From: an uncultured Lachnospiraceae bacterium
GTDB lineage: Bacteria > Bacillota > Clostridia > Lachnospirales > Lachnospiraceae
Assembly: GCA_945919075.1 (NCBI GenBank)
Contig: CAMEIX010000001.1
Location: forward strand, 1-64,000
Length of the DNA stretch: 64,000 nucleotides
Direction of reading: 5' to 3'
Below, piece after piece: positions 27,235 to 36,421 of this stretch. Position numbers and translations under genes: made by a program. The notes under the pieces were generated by a model, which saw nothing but the letters and a program-made list of their open reading frames with translations, had not been told where the DNA came from and made no database searches. Each line of letters opens with the position of its first letter. Position 1 is the stretch's first letter.

Positions 27235-27303
27235 GATTTACCTCAAAATATTTCACTTTCCGTTAACAGTGCAGACAAATTGAATTAAAATATTATTGAA
27301 TAG

Positions 27304-27309
27304 ATTATA
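27304..27309 (-). promoter_or_regulatory. -10 box of the lysR-type gene
   Basis: TATAAT on the minus strand (27309-27304), preceded by TGG, forms an extended -10. A weak TTTTCT lies 17 bases upstream. The dyad at 27312-27326 sits in the spacer. Confidence 0.6.
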
Positions 27310-27311
27310 CC

Positions 27312-27326
27312 ATAACCTGATGTTAT
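27312..27326. promoter_or_regulatory. LysR-type binding dyad between the regulator and leuC
   Basis: ATAAC-CTGAT-GTTAT is a perfect 5-5-5 dyad of T-N11-A form (T27313, A27325). Its centre is about 65 bases upstream of the predicted leuC start, the classic LysR recognition-site position, and it lies inside the regulator's own promoter. Confidence 0.65.
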
Positions 27327-27348
27327 AGAAAATATAAAAGTTATGTAT

Positions 27349-27377
27349 TTGCTGAAATAGAATTCCTGTGATAGAAT
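27349..27377 (+). promoter_or_regulatory. Promoter of leuCD
   Basis: TTGCTG (27349-27354), 17 bases and TAGAAT (27372-27377) preceded by TGA. Predicted start near 27384; AAGGAGG lies before the ATG at 27412. Confidence 0.75.
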
Positions 27378-27411
27378 GTAGAAAAGAAAATACTTAAGGA
27401 GGATAATCAGT

Positions 27412-28671
27412 ATGGGAATGACCATGACGCAAAAGATTCTGGCTGCGCATGCAGGTCTTGATAAGGTTGTTGCAGGACAGCTTATTGAAGCAGACTTAGA
27501 TCTGGTTCTCGGGAATGATATTACCAGTCCTGTTGCCATTAAAGAAATGGAAAAAATGAAGGTGGACGGTGTTTTTCACAAGGATAAAATTGCACTTGTT
27601 CCGGATCACTTTGTTCCTAATAAAGATATCAAATCCGCTGAGCATTGTAAGTGCGTCCGTGAATTTGCAAAAAGAAATGAAATCACCAATTATTTTGAAG
27701 TTGGAGAAATGGGGATTGAACATGCACTTTTGCCTGAAAAAGGTCTTACAGTGGCAGGTGACGTAATTATCGGTGCGGATTCCCATACCTGTACATACGG
27801 AGCTTTAGGAGCATTCTCTACCGGTGTCGGCAGTACTGACATGGCAGCCGGCATGGCGACAGGAAAAGCATGGTTTAAGGTTCCTTCCGCAATCAAGGTG
27901 GTTCTGACCGGCAAGCCCGGAAAATGGATTTCCGGTAAGGATGTGATTCTGCATCTTATTGGACAGATTGGGGTGGATGGCGCGTTATACAAATCTTTGG
28001 AATTTGTAGGAGAAGGCGTGGAAGCACTGTCCATGGACGATCGCTTTACCATTGCCAACATGGCCATTGAAGCCGGAGCCAAAAACGGTATTTTCCCTGT
28101 AGATGACAAGGCAAAAGCTTATATGGCGGAGCATTCTTCCCGTGCATACAAGGTATACGAAGCAGATGAGGATGCGGAATATGAGCAGGAAATTTTGATT
28201 GACTTAAGTACCTTAAAGTCTACCGTAGCATTTCCACATTTGCCGGAAAACACCCATACCATTGATGAAATTGAAGAAATTGCAATTGACCAGGTGGTAA
28301 TCGGTTCCTGTACAAACGGCAGACTTGATGACCTTAGAATTGCGGCGGAAGTATTAAAGGGCAGACATATTAAAAAGGGTATGAGATGCATCATTATTCC
28401 GGCAACCCAGAAGATTTACATGGATGCCATGGAAGAAGGCCTTTTGAAAATATTCATTGAAGCCGGAGCGGTTGTCAGCACTCCCACCTGTGGTCCCTGC
28501 CTTGGCGGTTACATGGGAATTCTTGCAGAAGGGGAAAGATGCGTTTCTACAACCAATCGTAACTTTGTAGGACGTATGGGTCAAATTACATCCGAAATTT
28601 ATCTTGCAAGTCCTGCCGTTGCTGCGGCAAGTGCGGTTACAGGATATATTTCCGGACCGGATTCATTGTAA
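27412..28671 (+). CDS. leuC: 3-isopropylmalate dehydratase, large subunit
   Basis: LeuC, 419 residues, the iron-sulfur subunit of isopropylmalate isomerase for leucine synthesis. The [4Fe-4S] ligands are in [11 protein letters not shown] and [39 protein letters not shown] is the typical aconitase-fold core. The length is that of the bacterial/archaeal short form. The first ATG at 27412 has the AGGAGG site. The family also includes homoaconitase and citramalate-pathway enzymes; the ilv neighbours and LeuD partner support leucine. Confidence 0.93.
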   Translation: MGMTMTQKILAAHAGLDKVVAGQLIEADLDLVLGNDITSPVAIKEMEKMKVDGVFHKDKIALVPDHFVPNKDIKSAEHCKCVREFAKRNEITNYFEVGEMGIEHALLPEKGLTVAGDVIIGADSHTCTYGALGAFSTGVGSTDMAAGMATGKAWFKVPSAIKVVLTGKPGKWISGKDVILHLIGQIGVDGALYKSLEFVGEGVEALSMDDRFTIANMAIEAGAKNGIFPVDDKAKAYMAEHSSRAYKVYEADEDAEYEQEILIDLSTLKSTVAFPHLPENTHTIDEIEEIAIDQVVIGSCTNGRLDDLRIAAEVLKGRHIKKGMRCIIIPATQKIYMDAMEEGLLKIFIEAGAVVSTPTCGPCLGGYMGILAEGERCVSTTNRNFVGRMGQITSEIYLASPAVAAASAVTGYISGPDSL

Positions 28672-28718
28672 TGAAATTTTCTCGATTCTTCGAATCGGAA
28701 CAAGTAAAGGAGAAAATC

Positions 28719-29204
28719 ATGCAGGCTAAAGGTATTGTTTTTAAATATGGTGATAATGTAGATACGGATGTTATTATTCCGGCACGTTATTTAAATTCCT
28801 CCGACCCTAAGGAACTGGCGGAGCATTGTATGGAGGATATTGATAAGGATTTTGTTAAGAATGTTAAGAAAGGCGATATTATTGTTGCGGATAAAAACTT
28901 CGGCTGCGGTTCTTCCAGAGAACATGCACCAATTGCCATTAAGGCGGCCGGTGTAAGTTGTGTTATCGCTGAAACGTTTGCAAGAATTTTTTATCGGAAT
29001 GCAATCAATATCGGACTTCCCATTATTGAATGTCCCGAGGCTTCCAAGGGAATTGAAGCAGGGGATGAAGTGGAAGTGGATTTTGACTCCGGTATTATTA
29101 CCAATGTTACAAAGAACACAAAATTTCAGGGACAGGCATTCCCTCCTTTTATGCAGAAAATTATTGCTGCGGAAGGTTTGGTAAATTATATTAACAATAA
29201 ATAA
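28719..29204 (+). CDS. leuD: 3-isopropylmalate dehydratase, small subunit
   Basis: LeuD, 161 residues, provides the swivelling domain of the isomerase. [15 protein letters not shown] and [11 protein letters not shown] are family signatures. The frame opens at 28671 directly at the leuC stop, but the family N-terminus [13 protein letters not shown] starts at ATG 28719 behind AAAGGAG. The 47-base gap holds a small perfect hairpin (CGATTC-TTC-GAATCG, 28683-28697). No leuA or leuB follows. Confidence 0.93.
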   Translation: MQAKGIVFKYGDNVDTDVIIPARYLNSSDPKELAEHCMEDIDKDFVKNVKKGDIIVADKNFGCGSSREHAPIAIKAAGVSCVIAETFARIFYRNAINIGLPIIECPEASKGIEAGDEVEVDFDSGIITNVTKNTKFQGQAFPPFMQKIIAAEGLVNYINNK

Positions 29205-29209
29205 TCGGT

Positions 29210-30592
29210 ATGGAAACAAAACGTAAATTTGAAATTGATATGTGCCATGGCCCACTGCTTGGAAAAATACTGTTGTTCTCTCTGCCATTAATGGCATCGG
29301 GAGTATTGCAGTTATTATTCAATGCAGCGGACATGGTGGTAGTGGGAAGATGGGGAAACAGTGATGCGCTGGCAGCCGTTGGCTCTACCGGGTCTCTGAT
29401 TAATCTTCTGGTAAACGTCTTCTTAGGGTTATCTGTCGGTACCAATGTTCTGACAGCACGTTATTTCGGCTCCAAACAGGATAAAGAACTTTCGGATATG
29501 GTACACACTGCAATTCTGACAGCAGCAATATGCGGTGTGTTCCTTATTTTTGTTGGCTTTTTTATAGCCCCTTTTGCTTTAACCTGGATGGGTGCACCGA
29601 CAGAAGTACTTTCCAAATCCGTTCTTTATATCCGGATTTATTTTGCAGCCATGCCGGCTATGATGTTATATAATTTCGGTGCCGCCATATTGAGAGCAGT
29701 GGGGGATACCAGGAGACCGTTAGTCTATTTGTTTATTTCCGGTGTTGTAAATGTCATATTAAACCTTATTTTTGTAATTGGATTTCATATGAGTGTTGCA
29801 GGGGTAGGACTTGCCACTGCTATCTCCCAGGTCGTATCGGCATATCTGGTACTCAGATGTCTATTGAAAAGCGATGCAGCATATGGATTAAAAATAAACA
29901 AATTACGAATCAATGCTCATAAGATGACGGCTATGCTGAAAATCGGTTTGCCGGCAGGATTACAGGGGGCTTTGTTTGCCATATCCAATGTACTGATTCA
30001 GGCATCCATTAATTCTTTTGGTACGGTAGCCATTGCCGGAAATTCTGCAGCAGCCAATCTGGAGGGCTTCGTTTATATGGCAATGAATACCCTGTACCAG
30101 ACTGCCATCAGTTTTGTGGGACAAAATTACGGAAATAATTATTTTAAAAGAATTAAGCGCACCGCTGTACTCTGTTTAATCATTGTGTCAATCGTAGGTA
30201 TCGTCTTTGGGAATATTATGTATTTCTTAAGTCCCGTTCTGTTACGTGCTTACGTAAATAAAGAAGATGTAGCAGCGGACATGGCCATTGCGTATGGTGT
30301 GCGAAGACTATTGTTTGTATGTTGTCCTTACTTCTTATGCGGTGTTATGGATACTCTTGTGGGCTGCATAAGAGGCATGGGGAGAAGCGTGCTTCCCATG
30401 ATTGTTTCCCTCACCGGTGCCTGTGTATTTCGTATAATCTGGATTCATACCATATTTGCCCAAAACAGAAGTCTGGATGTATTATATGTTTCCTATCCCA
30501 TCTCATGGTTCTTGACTTCCTTAGTGCATGCCATTTGCTTCGTTATCGTATTTTCCTTGGAAAAGAAAAGATTTGGGCAAAATGAGGCTTGA
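29210..30592 (+). CDS. MATE-family multidrug/Na+ exporter
   Basis: A 460-residue integral membrane protein with about 12 hydrophobic helices in two similar halves. The first helix region FSLPLMASGVLQLLFNAADMVVVGRW and the AGVGLATAISQ segment in the middle are typical of the MATE exporters. Substrates are not predictable. It starts five bases after leuD with no clear ribosome site, so it may be translated through coupling. Its stop codon lies within the ruvA control region. Confidence 0.9.
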   Translation: METKRKFEIDMCHGPLLGKILLFSLPLMASGVLQLLFNAADMVVVGRWGNSDALAAVGSTGSLINLLVNVFLGLSVGTNVLTARYFGSKQDKELSDMVHTAILTAAICGVFLIFVGFFIAPFALTWMGAPTEVLSKSVLYIRIYFAAMPAMMLYNFGAAILRAVGDTRRPLVYLFISGVVNVILNLIFVIGFHMSVAGVGLATAISQVVSAYLVLRCLLKSDAAYGLKINKLRINAHKMTAMLKIGLPAGLQGALFAISNVLIQASINSFGTVAIAGNSAAANLEGFVYMAMNTLYQTAISFVGQNYGNNYFKRIKRTAVLCLIIVSIVGIVFGNIMYFLSPVLLRAYVNKEDVAADMAIAYGVRRLLFVCCPYFLCGVMDTLVGCIRGMGRSVLPMIVSLTGACVFRIIWIHTIFAQNRSLDVLYVSYPISWFLTSLVHAICFVIVFSLEKKRFGQNEA

Positions 30593-30617
30593 AACATATG
30601 TTCGATTGTGCTATTCT
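30589..30617 (+). promoter_or_regulatory. ruvAB promoter
   Basis: TTGAAA (30589-30594), 17 bases and TATTCT (30612-30617) preceded by TGC (extended -10). Predicted start near 30624; GGGAGG precedes the ATG at 30645. The -35 overlaps the stop codon of the MATE gene. Confidence 0.8.
30591..30604. promoter_or_regulatory. LexA (SOS) box over the ruvAB promoter
   Basis: GAAACATATGTTCG read on the minus strand is CGAACATATGTTTC, an exact match to the Gram-positive LexA consensus CGAACRNRYGTTYC. It covers the -35 box and half the spacer, as expected for repression. Confidence 0.88.
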
Positions 30618-30644
30618 TTAATAAGAGTATCCGGGAGGTAGCAT

Positions 30645-31256
30645 ATGTTTGCATATATCAGAGGAGATATTGTTGAGATTACGGAAGATAATGTAGTTCT
30701 GGATGTAGGCGGAATTGGTTATAATATCCATATTTCCCCCAAAGTTGCCGCATCTTTGCCCAGCATTGGGAATGAAGTGAAATTACATACCTATACCCTG
30801 GTCCGGGAGGATGCTTTTTCTTTATATGGTTTTTTAACAGCGGCAGATCTTGCCATTTTCAAAAAGTGTATAACCGTAAACGGAATCGGGCCGAAAGGTG
30901 CACTTTCCATTTTATCTGTGATGGATGCGGAAGAACTGCGGTATGCAATTGTGTCGGGGGATGCCAAGGCCATTGCAGCTGCTCCCGGTATCGGCAAAAA
31001 GACTGCCGAACGTCTGATTCTGGACTTAAAAGACAAACTGGATTTTGATGAAAATATGATTCGAATGGAAATATCCGGACAGAATGCTGTGGCAGGTAAG
31101 ATTTCCGAAGATAGTAACGTGCAGGAAGCAATCGAGGCACTTGTGGCTCTCGGGTATGGACAAACCGAAAGTATGCGGGCTATCGGACAAATTGAGGGTG
31201 CGGAAGGTATGGATAGTTCCCTGTTGATTAAAACAGCTCTGAAAAAGTTATTTTAA
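30645..31256 (+). CDS. ruvA: Holliday junction branch-migration protein RuvA
   Basis: RuvA, 203 residues, binds Holliday junctions as a tetramer and loads the RuvB motor. It shows the N-terminal OB-fold (MFAYIRGDIVEI), two helix-hairpin-helix motifs (VNGIGPKGALSIL and APGIGKKTAERLILDLKDK), and a C-terminal RuvB-binding domain. ruvB follows 10 bases later. Regulated by the LexA box just upstream. RuvC is not here; the Firmicute resolvase RecU is at 60248. Confidence 0.97.
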   Translation: MFAYIRGDIVEITEDNVVLDVGGIGYNIHISPKVAASLPSIGNEVKLHTYTLVREDAFSLYGFLTAADLAIFKKCITVNGIGPKGALSILSVMDAEELRYAIVSGDAKAIAAAPGIGKKTAERLILDLKDKLDFDENMIRMEISGQNAVAGKISEDSNVQEAIEALVALGYGQTESMRAIGQIEGAEGMDSSLLIKTALKKLF

Positions 31257-31266
31257 AGGATAAATT

Positions 31267-32268
31267 ATGGCGAGAACGATTGAAACCAATATAACGGAAG
31301 AAGATGTTAAGATAGAAGGGACATTAAGGCCAAGATATCTTAAAGATTATATCGGACAGGAAAAGATTAAGGAAAATCTGAAAATCTATATTGAAGCAGC
31401 AAAACAGCGTGGAGATTCTTTGGATCACGCCTTGTTCTACGGTCCTCCGGGGCTGGGTAAGACAACCCTGGCAGGAATCATTGCCAATGAGATGGGGGTT
31501 CATATGAAGGTGACCAGCGGCCCTGCTATTGAGAAGCCGGGGGAAATTGCCGCAATCCTGAATAATCTGCAGGAAGGGGATATTCTTTTTGTAGATGAAA
31601 TCCACAGGCTGAACCGGCAGGTGGAAGAAGTGTTGTACCCCGCAATGGAAGATTTTGCCATTGATATTATGATAGGGAAAGGTTCCTCCGCACGTTCCAT
31701 TCGACTTGATTTACCCAAATTCACACTCATTGGAGCTACTACCAGAGCCGGTATGCTGACTGCTCCCTTACGGGATCGATTTGGAATGATACATCGACTA
31801 GAGTTTTATACCGTAGCAGAACTAAAAACTATTATTAAGCAGTCTGCCGGGATATTGAAGGTATCCATTGATGAGGGCGGAGCTTTGGAACTTGCAAGAA
31901 GAAGCAGGGGCACACCCAGACTTGCCAACCGAATCTTAAAAAGAGTACGGGATTTTGCGCAGGTAAAGTATGATGGAATTATTACGGAAGAAGTGGCAAG
32001 AGTTGCATTAGACCTTATGGATGTGGATAAAATGGGGTTAGATCACATTGACAGGAATATTTTGAGTACCTTGATTTTCAAATTTAGCGGTGGGCCTGTA
32101 GGACTTGATACGCTTGCGGCTGCAATAGGAGAAGATGCGGGTACCATAGAAGATGTTTACGAACCTTATCTGATTCAGAATGGATTATTAAACCGTACTC
32201 CTCGGGGAAGAATGGTCACAGACCTGGCATATAAGCATATGGGGTTGGAAAATAAAATTCCCGAATAA
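31267..32268 (+). CDS. ruvB: Holliday junction branch-migration ATPase RuvB
   Basis: RuvB, 333 residues, the hexameric AAA+ motor that drives branch migration. Walker A is [12 protein letters not shown] (from Gly59), Walker B is FVDEIHRL, sensor 1 lies near IGATTRAG, and the arginine-finger region is PLRDRFG. The C-terminal winged helix ([17 protein letters not shown]) is intact. AAAGGA precedes the ATG. It is the second gene of the SOS unit. Confidence 0.98.
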   Translation: MARTIETNITEEDVKIEGTLRPRYLKDYIGQEKIKENLKIYIEAAKQRGDSLDHALFYGPPGLGKTTLAGIIANEMGVHMKVTSGPAIEKPGEIAAILNNLQEGDILFVDEIHRLNRQVEEVLYPAMEDFAIDIMIGKGSSARSIRLDLPKFTLIGATTRAGMLTAPLRDRFGMIHRLEFYTVAELKTIIKQSAGILKVSIDEGGALELARRSRGTPRLANRILKRVRDFAQVKYDGIITEEVARVALDLMDVDKMGLDHIDRNILSTLIFKFSGGPVGLDTLAAAIGEDAGTIEDVYEPYLIQNGLLNRTPRGRMVTDLAYKHMGLENKIPE

Positions 32269-32307
32269 AAGTATTTATAAGAATTCAAACAAGTTATATA
32301 GGAATAC

Positions 32308-32336
32308 TTGCTTATGTTACTTTCTTGCGATATAAT
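32308..32336 (+). promoter_or_regulatory. Promoter of zapA
   Basis: TTGCTT (32308-32313), 17 bases and a perfect TATAAT (32331-32336). A leader of about 52 bases precedes the gene, with GGAGG near its end. Confidence 0.8.
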
Positions 32337-32394
32337 ATATATTGTACTATGTTGTAGATTTAACGGCATATTTAGTATTGGTCGGAGGTAGCGT

Positions 32395-32802
32395 ATGTCA
32401 TCCAAAACAGAAGCAGAAGTAATTATAGGCGGAAAAATTATCACATTAAGCGGATATGAAAGTGAAGAATATTTACAGAAGGTTGCATCCTATATCAACA
32501 GTAAATTAGAAGAATTTGGGCGTTTAGATTCTTTCCGAATGCAGCCGGCTGATAAACGTTCTGTTTTGATGCAGCTTAATATTGCTGATGACTATTTTAA
32601 GGCAAAAAAGCAGATTGATATTTTAAATGAGGAACTTCAGAATAAGGAAAAGGAACTGTATAATTTAAAGCATGAACTAATTGCATCTCAGATTAAGCTT
32701 GAGACATTGGACAAACATGTGAAGGAACTTCAGAATGAAAAGCATGAGGATGCCAAGAAAATTGTACGTTTGGAAACCGAACTGAAAGAACATAATAAGT
32801 AG
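32395..32802 (+). CDS. zapA: Cell division protein ZapA
   Basis: A 135-residue ZapA-like protein that bundles FtsZ filaments at midcell. The N-terminal globular part (VIIGGKIITLSGYESEEYLQKVASYI) matches ZapA, and residues 60-135 form a long coiled coil rich in Lys and Glu. It is longer at the C-terminus than Escherichia coli ZapA (109), as is usual in Clostridia. Own promoter upstream and a hairpin terminator downstream. Confidence 0.87.
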   Translation: MSSKTEAEVIIGGKIITLSGYESEEYLQKVASYINSKLEEFGRLDSFRMQPADKRSVLMQLNIADDYFKAKKQIDILNEELQNKEKELYNLKHELIASQIKLETLDKHVKELQNEKHEDAKKIVRLETELKEHNK

Positions 32803-32808
32803 AAAGGG

Positions 32809-32835
32809 CGCTGTCCGAAAGGGCAGCGTTTGTTT
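32809..32835 (+). terminator. Hairpin between zapA and the U32 gene
   Basis: Stem CGCTGTCC / GGGCAGCG (32809-32816 with 32821-32828, one G-T pair) with a GAAA tetraloop and a TTTGTTT tract. It ends only about 6 bases before the ATG of the next gene, so it may be a leaky terminator or attenuator. Confidence 0.7.
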
Positions 32836-32840
32836 ACTTT

Positions 32841-35021
32841 ATGAAAAATGTGGAATTATTATCTCCTGCCGGAAACTATGAAAGTTTTCTTGGAGCCATT
32901 AATGCAGGGGCAGATGCCGTATATCTGGGCGGAACAAAATTTGGAGCAAGAGCATATGCAGATAACTTTACAGAGGATGAAATTTGTAAAGCTATTTTTT
33001 ATGCACATTTATTTCAAAAGAAAGTTTATTTAACCGTAAATACCTTAATGAAGAATCCGGAAATGGACGAACTCTATGACTATCTTTCACCTTTTTATGA
33101 GGCAGGACTGGATGGCGTTATTGTGCAGGATTTAGGGGTATTTATGTTTATCCGGGAGCATTTTCCGCACCTTGCCCTTCATGTGAGTACGCAAATGACC
33201 ATTACCGGTGTTAATGGTGCAAAGTTACTAAAAGAGTTAAGGGCAGAACGTATTGTTCCGGCAAGAGAATTGTCCTTAGAAGAAATTATTAAGATGAAAC
33301 AGGAAACGGGTCTGGAAATAGAGACGTTTATCCATGGAGCGATGTGTTATTGCTATTCCGGACAATGTTTATTCAGCAGTATTCTGGGAGGCAGAAGCGG
33401 AAACAGAGGCCGGTGTGCCGGACCCTGTCGTTTACCGTATCAAATCGGTACGGATAAAAAGAATGACGTGGAATATCCTCTCAGTTTAAAGGATATGTGT
33501 ACGTTGGAAATATTGCCAGATCTTATAGAGGCCGGAATCGATTCCTTTAAGATTGAAGGCCGTATGAAAAAGCCGGAATATGCCGCCGGTGTTACGTCAA
33601 TTTACAGAAAGTATATTGATTTGTATCAAAAGAAGGGGCGTAATGGCTATCAGGTAGATAAAAAAGATCTGGAGCAATTATATTCCCTTTATATCCGTTC
33701 TGATATCCAGAATGGTTATTACCGGAAATATAACGGTAAGGAAATGATTACGTTAAAGTCTCCTGCTTATAATGGAGCAGATGAGGCTCTACTTTTACAA
33801 ATTCGTGAACGCTATCTGTCCAGAGATTCCATAAAAAAAATAAAAGTTGGAATGGAAGCTTCCTTTCAGATCGGAGAAGAGGCAACACTGCGTGTATGGG
33901 TAAAAGAAACTCCTGATAAAAAGATTACCGTAAGAGGTATAAAGGTACAGGCTGCTGCAAAGACCCCTGTTACCGCACAAAACATTACTGACAGTTTAAA
34001 AAAATTAGGAGATACATTTTTTTTTGTTGAGGATAAAGACATACGGATTCTGCTTGACAGGGATTGCTTTTATCCGTTAAAAATGTTAAATGACCTTCGA
34101 AGAAATGCAATCCTGCAATTACAGGACAGTCTCATGAAAAAGAGAGTTTTAAATTCTTTTGAGCCTTCTGATACAATTAAGATACAATCTGATGTGTATA
34201 ATAATAAAGCTTATTCCATACTGGTACAAGAGGAAGAGCAGCTAAAGGCAGTGTTAGAAAGTTCCTTTGATTTTCAAATACTCTATCTGGAATCGGATAT
34301 AAAGATTGCGGGAGAGACTCTCTCATACGAAATGCTGTGCAGGATGAAAGCGAAGCGAAAAGACATAAAAATAATTATAGCACTTCCCTTTGTCTGCCGA
34401 GACAAGGATATCAGAAAATTAGATGAGGATCTGCCTGAACCCGAAAAACTGGATGGATTTTTAGTACGTAATCTGGAAAGCTATTATTGGTTAAAGGAAA
34501 AAGGCATTACAAAGGAAAAAATCTTTTTTGATGCAGGAATTTATGCCTTTAACCGATATTCCATGAAGTTACTTGATACCTTTGCATCTACTATCTGTAT
34601 CCCATATGAATTGAACAAAAAAGAACAGTTCCATTTATTGGAAGAAGATATAGAAGCTTCTGTGGAAAAGGTGGTTTACGGCAAGGTTCCGCTAATGGTA
34701 AGTGCAAACTGTATTGCCAAAACAACCAACCGGTGCCCGGTAAAGGACAACAATATTCTGACCTTGAAAGACCGGTATGGTAAGGAATTTCCCGTAAAAA
34801 TGCATTGTAAATACTGTTACAATGTACTTTATAACTCAGTACCGCTCTTTATCCCGGATATAAAAGATTACAAAACCGTTAAAACCATGCGCATACAGTT
34901 TACCACGGAAAGTGTCGCAGAAGTGAGAAATATACTGGATTATTATGCAAATGATTATGAAGGCAAAAGGCTTCCGGTGAAAGAATATACCACCGGTCAT
35001 GAAAAAAGAGGAGTACAGTAG
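32841..35021 (+). CDS. U32-family peptidase / RlhA-type protein
   Basis: A 726-residue member of the U32 family with a C-terminal extension. The N-terminal VELLSPAGNYESFLGAI, the middle HGAMCYCYSGQCLFSS with GRCAGPCRLPY, and FKIEGRMKKPEYA are the U32 signatures; the first two provide iron-sulfur-type cysteines. A second Cys cluster (MHCKYCYN) is near the C-terminus. Family members are annotated as collagenase-like proteases, but several are tRNA or rRNA hydroxylation enzymes (RlhA, TrhP), which is the more likely role. No Shine-Dalgarno precedes the ATG. Homopolymer runs of eight A near 33840 and nine T near 34020 lie inside the frame. Confidence 0.85.
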   Translation: MKNVELLSPAGNYESFLGAINAGADAVYLGGTKFGARAYADNFTEDEICKAIFYAHLFQKKVYLTVNTLMKNPEMDELYDYLSPFYEAGLDGVIVQDLGVFMFIREHFPHLALHVSTQMTITGVNGAKLLKELRAERIVPARELSLEEIIKMKQETGLEIETFIHGAMCYCYSGQCLFSSILGGRSGNRGRCAGPCRLPYQIGTDKKNDVEYPLSLKDMCTLEILPDLIEAGIDSFKIEGRMKKPEYAAGVTSIYRKYIDLYQKKGRNGYQVDKKDLEQLYSLYIRSDIQNGYYRKYNGKEMITLKSPAYNGADEALLLQIRERYLSRDSIKKIKVGMEASFQIGEEATLRVWVKETPDKKITVRGIKVQAAAKTPVTAQNITDSLKKLGDTFFFVEDKDIRILLDRDCFYPLKMLNDLRRNAILQLQDSLMKKRVLNSFEPSDTIKIQSDVYNNKAYSILVQEEEQLKAVLESSFDFQILYLESDIKIAGETLSYEMLCRMKAKRKDIKIIIALPFVCRDKDIRKLDEDLPEPEKLDGFLVRNLESYYWLKEKGITKEKIFFDAGIYAFNRYSMKLLDTFASTICIPYELNKKEQFHLLEEDIEASVEKVVYGKVPLMVSANCIAKTTNRCPVKDNNILTLKDRYGKEFPVKMHCKYCYNVLYNSVPLFIPDIKDYKTVKTMRIQFTTESVAEVRNILDYYANDYEGKRLPVKEYTTGHEKRGVQ

Positions 35022-35029
35022 AAAAATTT

Positions 35030-36421
35030 ATGTATCTTTTACTCAGTGAACTATCAAAATATTTCATAACCATATTATTGGCATTATATACTTTGGAATG
35101 CTTTATTTCCTTTCGGTTTAAAAAGCAAAAAAATAATCTGTTTTATGTAAGACAGTGGATCTATATTTTTGCAATTCAGTTTTTTGCATTTTACACCATG
35201 TATGTGAAACAGCCAAAACTGATAGCGGAAGCAATAGGAGATTATCTGAATATAAAAACAGAAAATCTGGAGGTTGCTTCTTATATTGTATTTTTTCTCT
35301 TTATTCAGCTTGTTTTTGTGTTGATGATATCCATTTCTTTGCTTTTACTGGAAAACTGTAACCGGCTTTTGCTAAATAATATGTGTATGCTTTTAGGAAT
35401 TGGATTTATCATTCAGACCAGAATGTCCGCATATCGTGCCATTAAACAGCTTACCATGGTGATTATTTCTCTGATATTGGCACTGATTATCATCGGTATT
35501 TTGGGTAAAATTAAGCATCTACCTGATTTTATTCATTTCTATTCTGTATTTGGCATTGGTATTTTGGCGATTGTTCTGGTAATGGGGAATATTACACATG
35601 GTTCCAAATTATCCTTTTCCATTGCCGGATTGACCTTCCAGCCTTCGGAATTTATTAAACTTTTATTTGTATTTTTCTTAGCTTCGGCACTCTATGAGAA
35701 AACCAATTTTACAAATATATTATTTACCGCCGTAATTGCCGGCATGCACGTCATTATACTGGTGTTGTCCAAGGATTTGGGCAGTGCCCTGATTTTCTTT
35801 GTCGCTTATATCTGTATTGTATTTATGGCTACAGACAATTTCGGATATTTATTGCTGGGTATAGCAGGCTTTTGTATTGCGTCCGTTGTGGCGTATCGGC
35901 TGTTTTATCATGTCAGGGTACGTGTGCTTGCATGGCAGGATCCGTTTGCCTATATCGATAAAGAAGGTTTTCAGATTACCCAGTCACTTTTTGCCATTGG
36001 CAGTGGTAATTATTTTGGACTGGGACTATTTGGCGGATTACCAAAAGACATTCCCTATGTGGAAACGGATTTTGTATTTTCTGCAATTTGTGAAGAAATG
36101 GGTGTTATCGCCGGAATTTGTATTTTATTGATTTGCATCAGTTCTTTTATCATGATGATGAATATTGGACTTCATTTGAAAGATGAATTTTTGAGATTGT
36201 TATCTGCAGGCTTCGCAGTAATCTATATTTTCCAGATTTTTCTTACAATCGGCGGCGGAATCAAGATGATACCGCTTACAGGCGTTACTCTGCCTTTTAT
36301 CAGTTATGGCGGAAGCTCTCTGTTGACAAGCATTGTTTTGTTTTATCTGGTGGAATGGATTTATTCCCGGTATTGTGAGGAAGGAGGTGCCCCTCTTGAA
36401 AAAGGAAAACAAAAAGCCTGA
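35030..36421 (+). CDS. SEDS-family peptidoglycan glycosyltransferase (FtsW/RodA/SpoVE type)
   Basis: A 463-residue polytopic membrane protein with about 10-12 helices. The SEDS signatures are seen: FQPSEFIKLLFVFFLA, KDLGSALIFF, and the final GVTLPFISYGGSSLL. SEDS proteins polymerise lipid II with a partner transpeptidase. Its N-terminal ~130 residues are extra membrane segments relative to the core. It is followed by a penicillin-binding protein whose start lies inside its last 26 bases, so the pair is translationally coupled, like rodA-pbpA of Actinobacteria. Which of cell division, elongation or sporulation it serves is not decided by sequence. Confidence 0.9.
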   Translation: MYLLLSELSKYFITILLALYTLECFISFRFKKQKNNLFYVRQWIYIFAIQFFAFYTMYVKQPKLIAEAIGDYLNIKTENLEVASYIVFFLFIQLVFVLMISISLLLLENCNRLLLNNMCMLLGIGFIIQTRMSAYRAIKQLTMVIISLILALIIIGILGKIKHLPDFIHFYSVFGIGILAIVLVMGNITHGSKLSFSIAGLTFQPSEFIKLLFVFFLASALYEKTNFTNILFTAVIAGMHVIILVLSKDLGSALIFFVAYICIVFMATDNFGYLLLGIAGFCIASVVAYRLFYHVRVRVLAWQDPFAYIDKEGFQITQSLFAIGSGNYFGLGLFGGLPKDIPYVETDFVFSAICEEMGVIAGICILLICISSFIMMMNIGLHLKDEFLRLLSAGFAVIYIFQIFLTIGGGIKMIPLTGVTLPFISYGGSSLLTSIVLFYLVEWIYSRYCEEGGAPLEKGKQKA

